A stretch of DNA of 64,000 nucleotides. It comes from Neelides folsomi (lineage: Eukaryota; Arthropoda; Collembola; Neelipleona; Neelidae). The position numbers and the translations under genes are program-made. A model generated the notes under the pieces. That model had not been told where the DNA came from, made no database searches, and worked only from the letters and a program-made list of their open reading frames with translations. The stretch is from NCBI GenBank assembly GCA_034687125.1, contig JAQGBZ010000040.1, positions 124,001 through 188,000 of the forward strand. The letters run 5' to 3'. This document shows positions 63,101 to 64,000 of this stretch, in pieces; positions within the stretch are counted from its first letter, which is position 1; every line of letters starts with the position of its first letter.

Positions 63101-64000
63101 GAGAAAAAATTTCTCAAGGATTTCAAAAATGCTAATCGAATTCTCAGAACCTTCTTCTTGTATTCTTCATCAGATTTACTTCTTATTTATCATGCGGTTG
63201 TGATGCAATAAATGATATTATTTTAATGAATAGAAACGACTCTTATTTTTCTCTCCTACAAAAGAGGAAAACTTCGAGCTTGTACCATTTTACGACTTTT
63301 ATGTCCTTGTAAATTGTGAAAGATTCTATGTATAACAATGCATAATCATTTCACAATCACAACCACTTAACTTTATAATTCTATAAATAAGATTTGCGCT
63401 TAGACTCCGAGCTTCAATTTTTATTAACGATCCAATTTAAATTAAATCGTAATCGTAATGTTTAAAGTGCTCAATTGCTCTTTAATAAAAAATAATACAA
63501 CTAACTAACTATAATCGTAAGTCTGTATCTAATACTATCTAATACGTAATTTAAAGTGCATTGGATTGCAAAGCTCATAATAAAATTATTTTAATACTTA
63601 AGGCATAGTTTAAAGCTAAAATCCCAAAGTGGATTCAATGCATATTATGTTTTATAACAAGTAATAGGACAATAGATAATCAATTCTCCACATTTTAAAA
63701 AAATGTGCAATTATCTCTATTAAGCTTTATAAGCCTTATAAGGTATCAAGATTCGAACAATGATTACAAGGAAATTTATTAACAGTTTTTAAGAGATTCA
63801 AACTTACTGTACTCTGAGTTTTTAATGGAATTTATGAATCTGTAAAACGAATAATAGTTTTTGTACATTTATCGATATGAAATTTACAATATGAAGTTTA
63901 TATTATAAAGTTAGGTTTCAATATTAGCAAATTTTTAATTTTCTCTAGAAGTATGTTCTTTGGAATAAAATATGGTTTTACATAATGGTATGCCTTTGGA
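60185..64000. other. FERM gene intron 3, continuing past the edge
   Basis: At least 3.8 kb of AT-rich DNA with no FERM F2 coding block recognised, so the intron runs off the window. It contains the Tc1 remnant at 60392-60540. Nothing else beyond simple repeats. Confidence 0.65.
60392..60540 (-). pseudogene. Degraded Tc1-like transposase fragment
   Basis: On the minus strand the sequence reads NIEDLKNILQELWNKITPE then TCLTVINA, stop, and after a frame change LINKGDI. This is the C-terminal segment of Tc1-type transposases (DLK..L...WN.I....C..L......R...VI..KG). It holds two in-frame stops and at least one frameshift and has no flanking inverted repeats that I can see. It is an old fossil inserted opposite to the FERM gene. 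Confidence 0.7.

Noticed and set aside
1-64000. CRISPR arrays, rRNA or operon-like bacterial structure
   Set aside because: None seen; spliced animal-type genes and AT-rich introns account for the whole window.

Overview
The window looks like an AT-rich arthropod-type nuclear genome. It has long introns, GT-AG splice sites, many short TATG/TACA-rich microsatellites and decayed Tc1/mariner elements. I cannot name the species. A crustacean such as a copepod would fit the AT bias and the transposons, but that is a guess. No bacterial-style operons, rRNA, tRNA or CRISPR arrays are visible.

About three quarters of the window (143 to 46688, minus strand) is one gene: the N-terminal half of an ether-a-go-go-related (ERG, Kv11 / KCNH2 / Drosophila seizure) voltage-gated potassium channel. 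Reading from high to low coordinates I can place the PAS-cap exon (46613-46688), the PAS core exon (42965-43189), the exon ending the PAS domain (33468-33617), three linker exons (31018-31387, about 28334-28533, 25490-25665), a 69-base exon (25156-25224), the S1 exon (1301-1544) and the S2-S3 exon (143-330). S4, the pore and the cyclic-nucleotide-binding homology domain lie beyond the left edge. Several exon boundaries match human KCNH2 in place and phase.

The most interesting part is the 23.6 kb between the last linker exon and the S1 exon. It holds at least two, probably three, further minus-strand coding exons: 21999-22961, about 8591-8920 and 2136-2828. They have donors in frame (phase 0) with the S1 exon acceptor. 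They look like alternative first exons, or less likely cassette exons, that give the channel PAS-less N termini of about 110 to 320 residues rich in serine, proline and basic kinase-type motifs. The logic resembles vertebrate ERG1b and nematode unc-103, but I do not recognise these N-terminal sequences.

Right of the channel, 46689-50927 has no gene I can support. It probably includes the main channel promoter. Next is the 3' terminal exon of a small two-helix membrane protein on the minus strand (50928-51172). Head to head with it, on the plus strand, starts a FERM-domain protein of the Yurt / EPB41L5 family (52304 to beyond the right edge). Its first three coding exons, covering most of the FERM F1 lobe, are in the window, separated by a 7.3 kb intron.

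Mobile elements: a 706-bp inverted-repeat element inside a channel intron (31817-32522), a 567-bp deleted mariner-type element in the FERM gene intron (55824-56390), a tiny mariner-like inverted-repeat element (401-475) and a degraded Tc1 transposase fragment (60392-60540).
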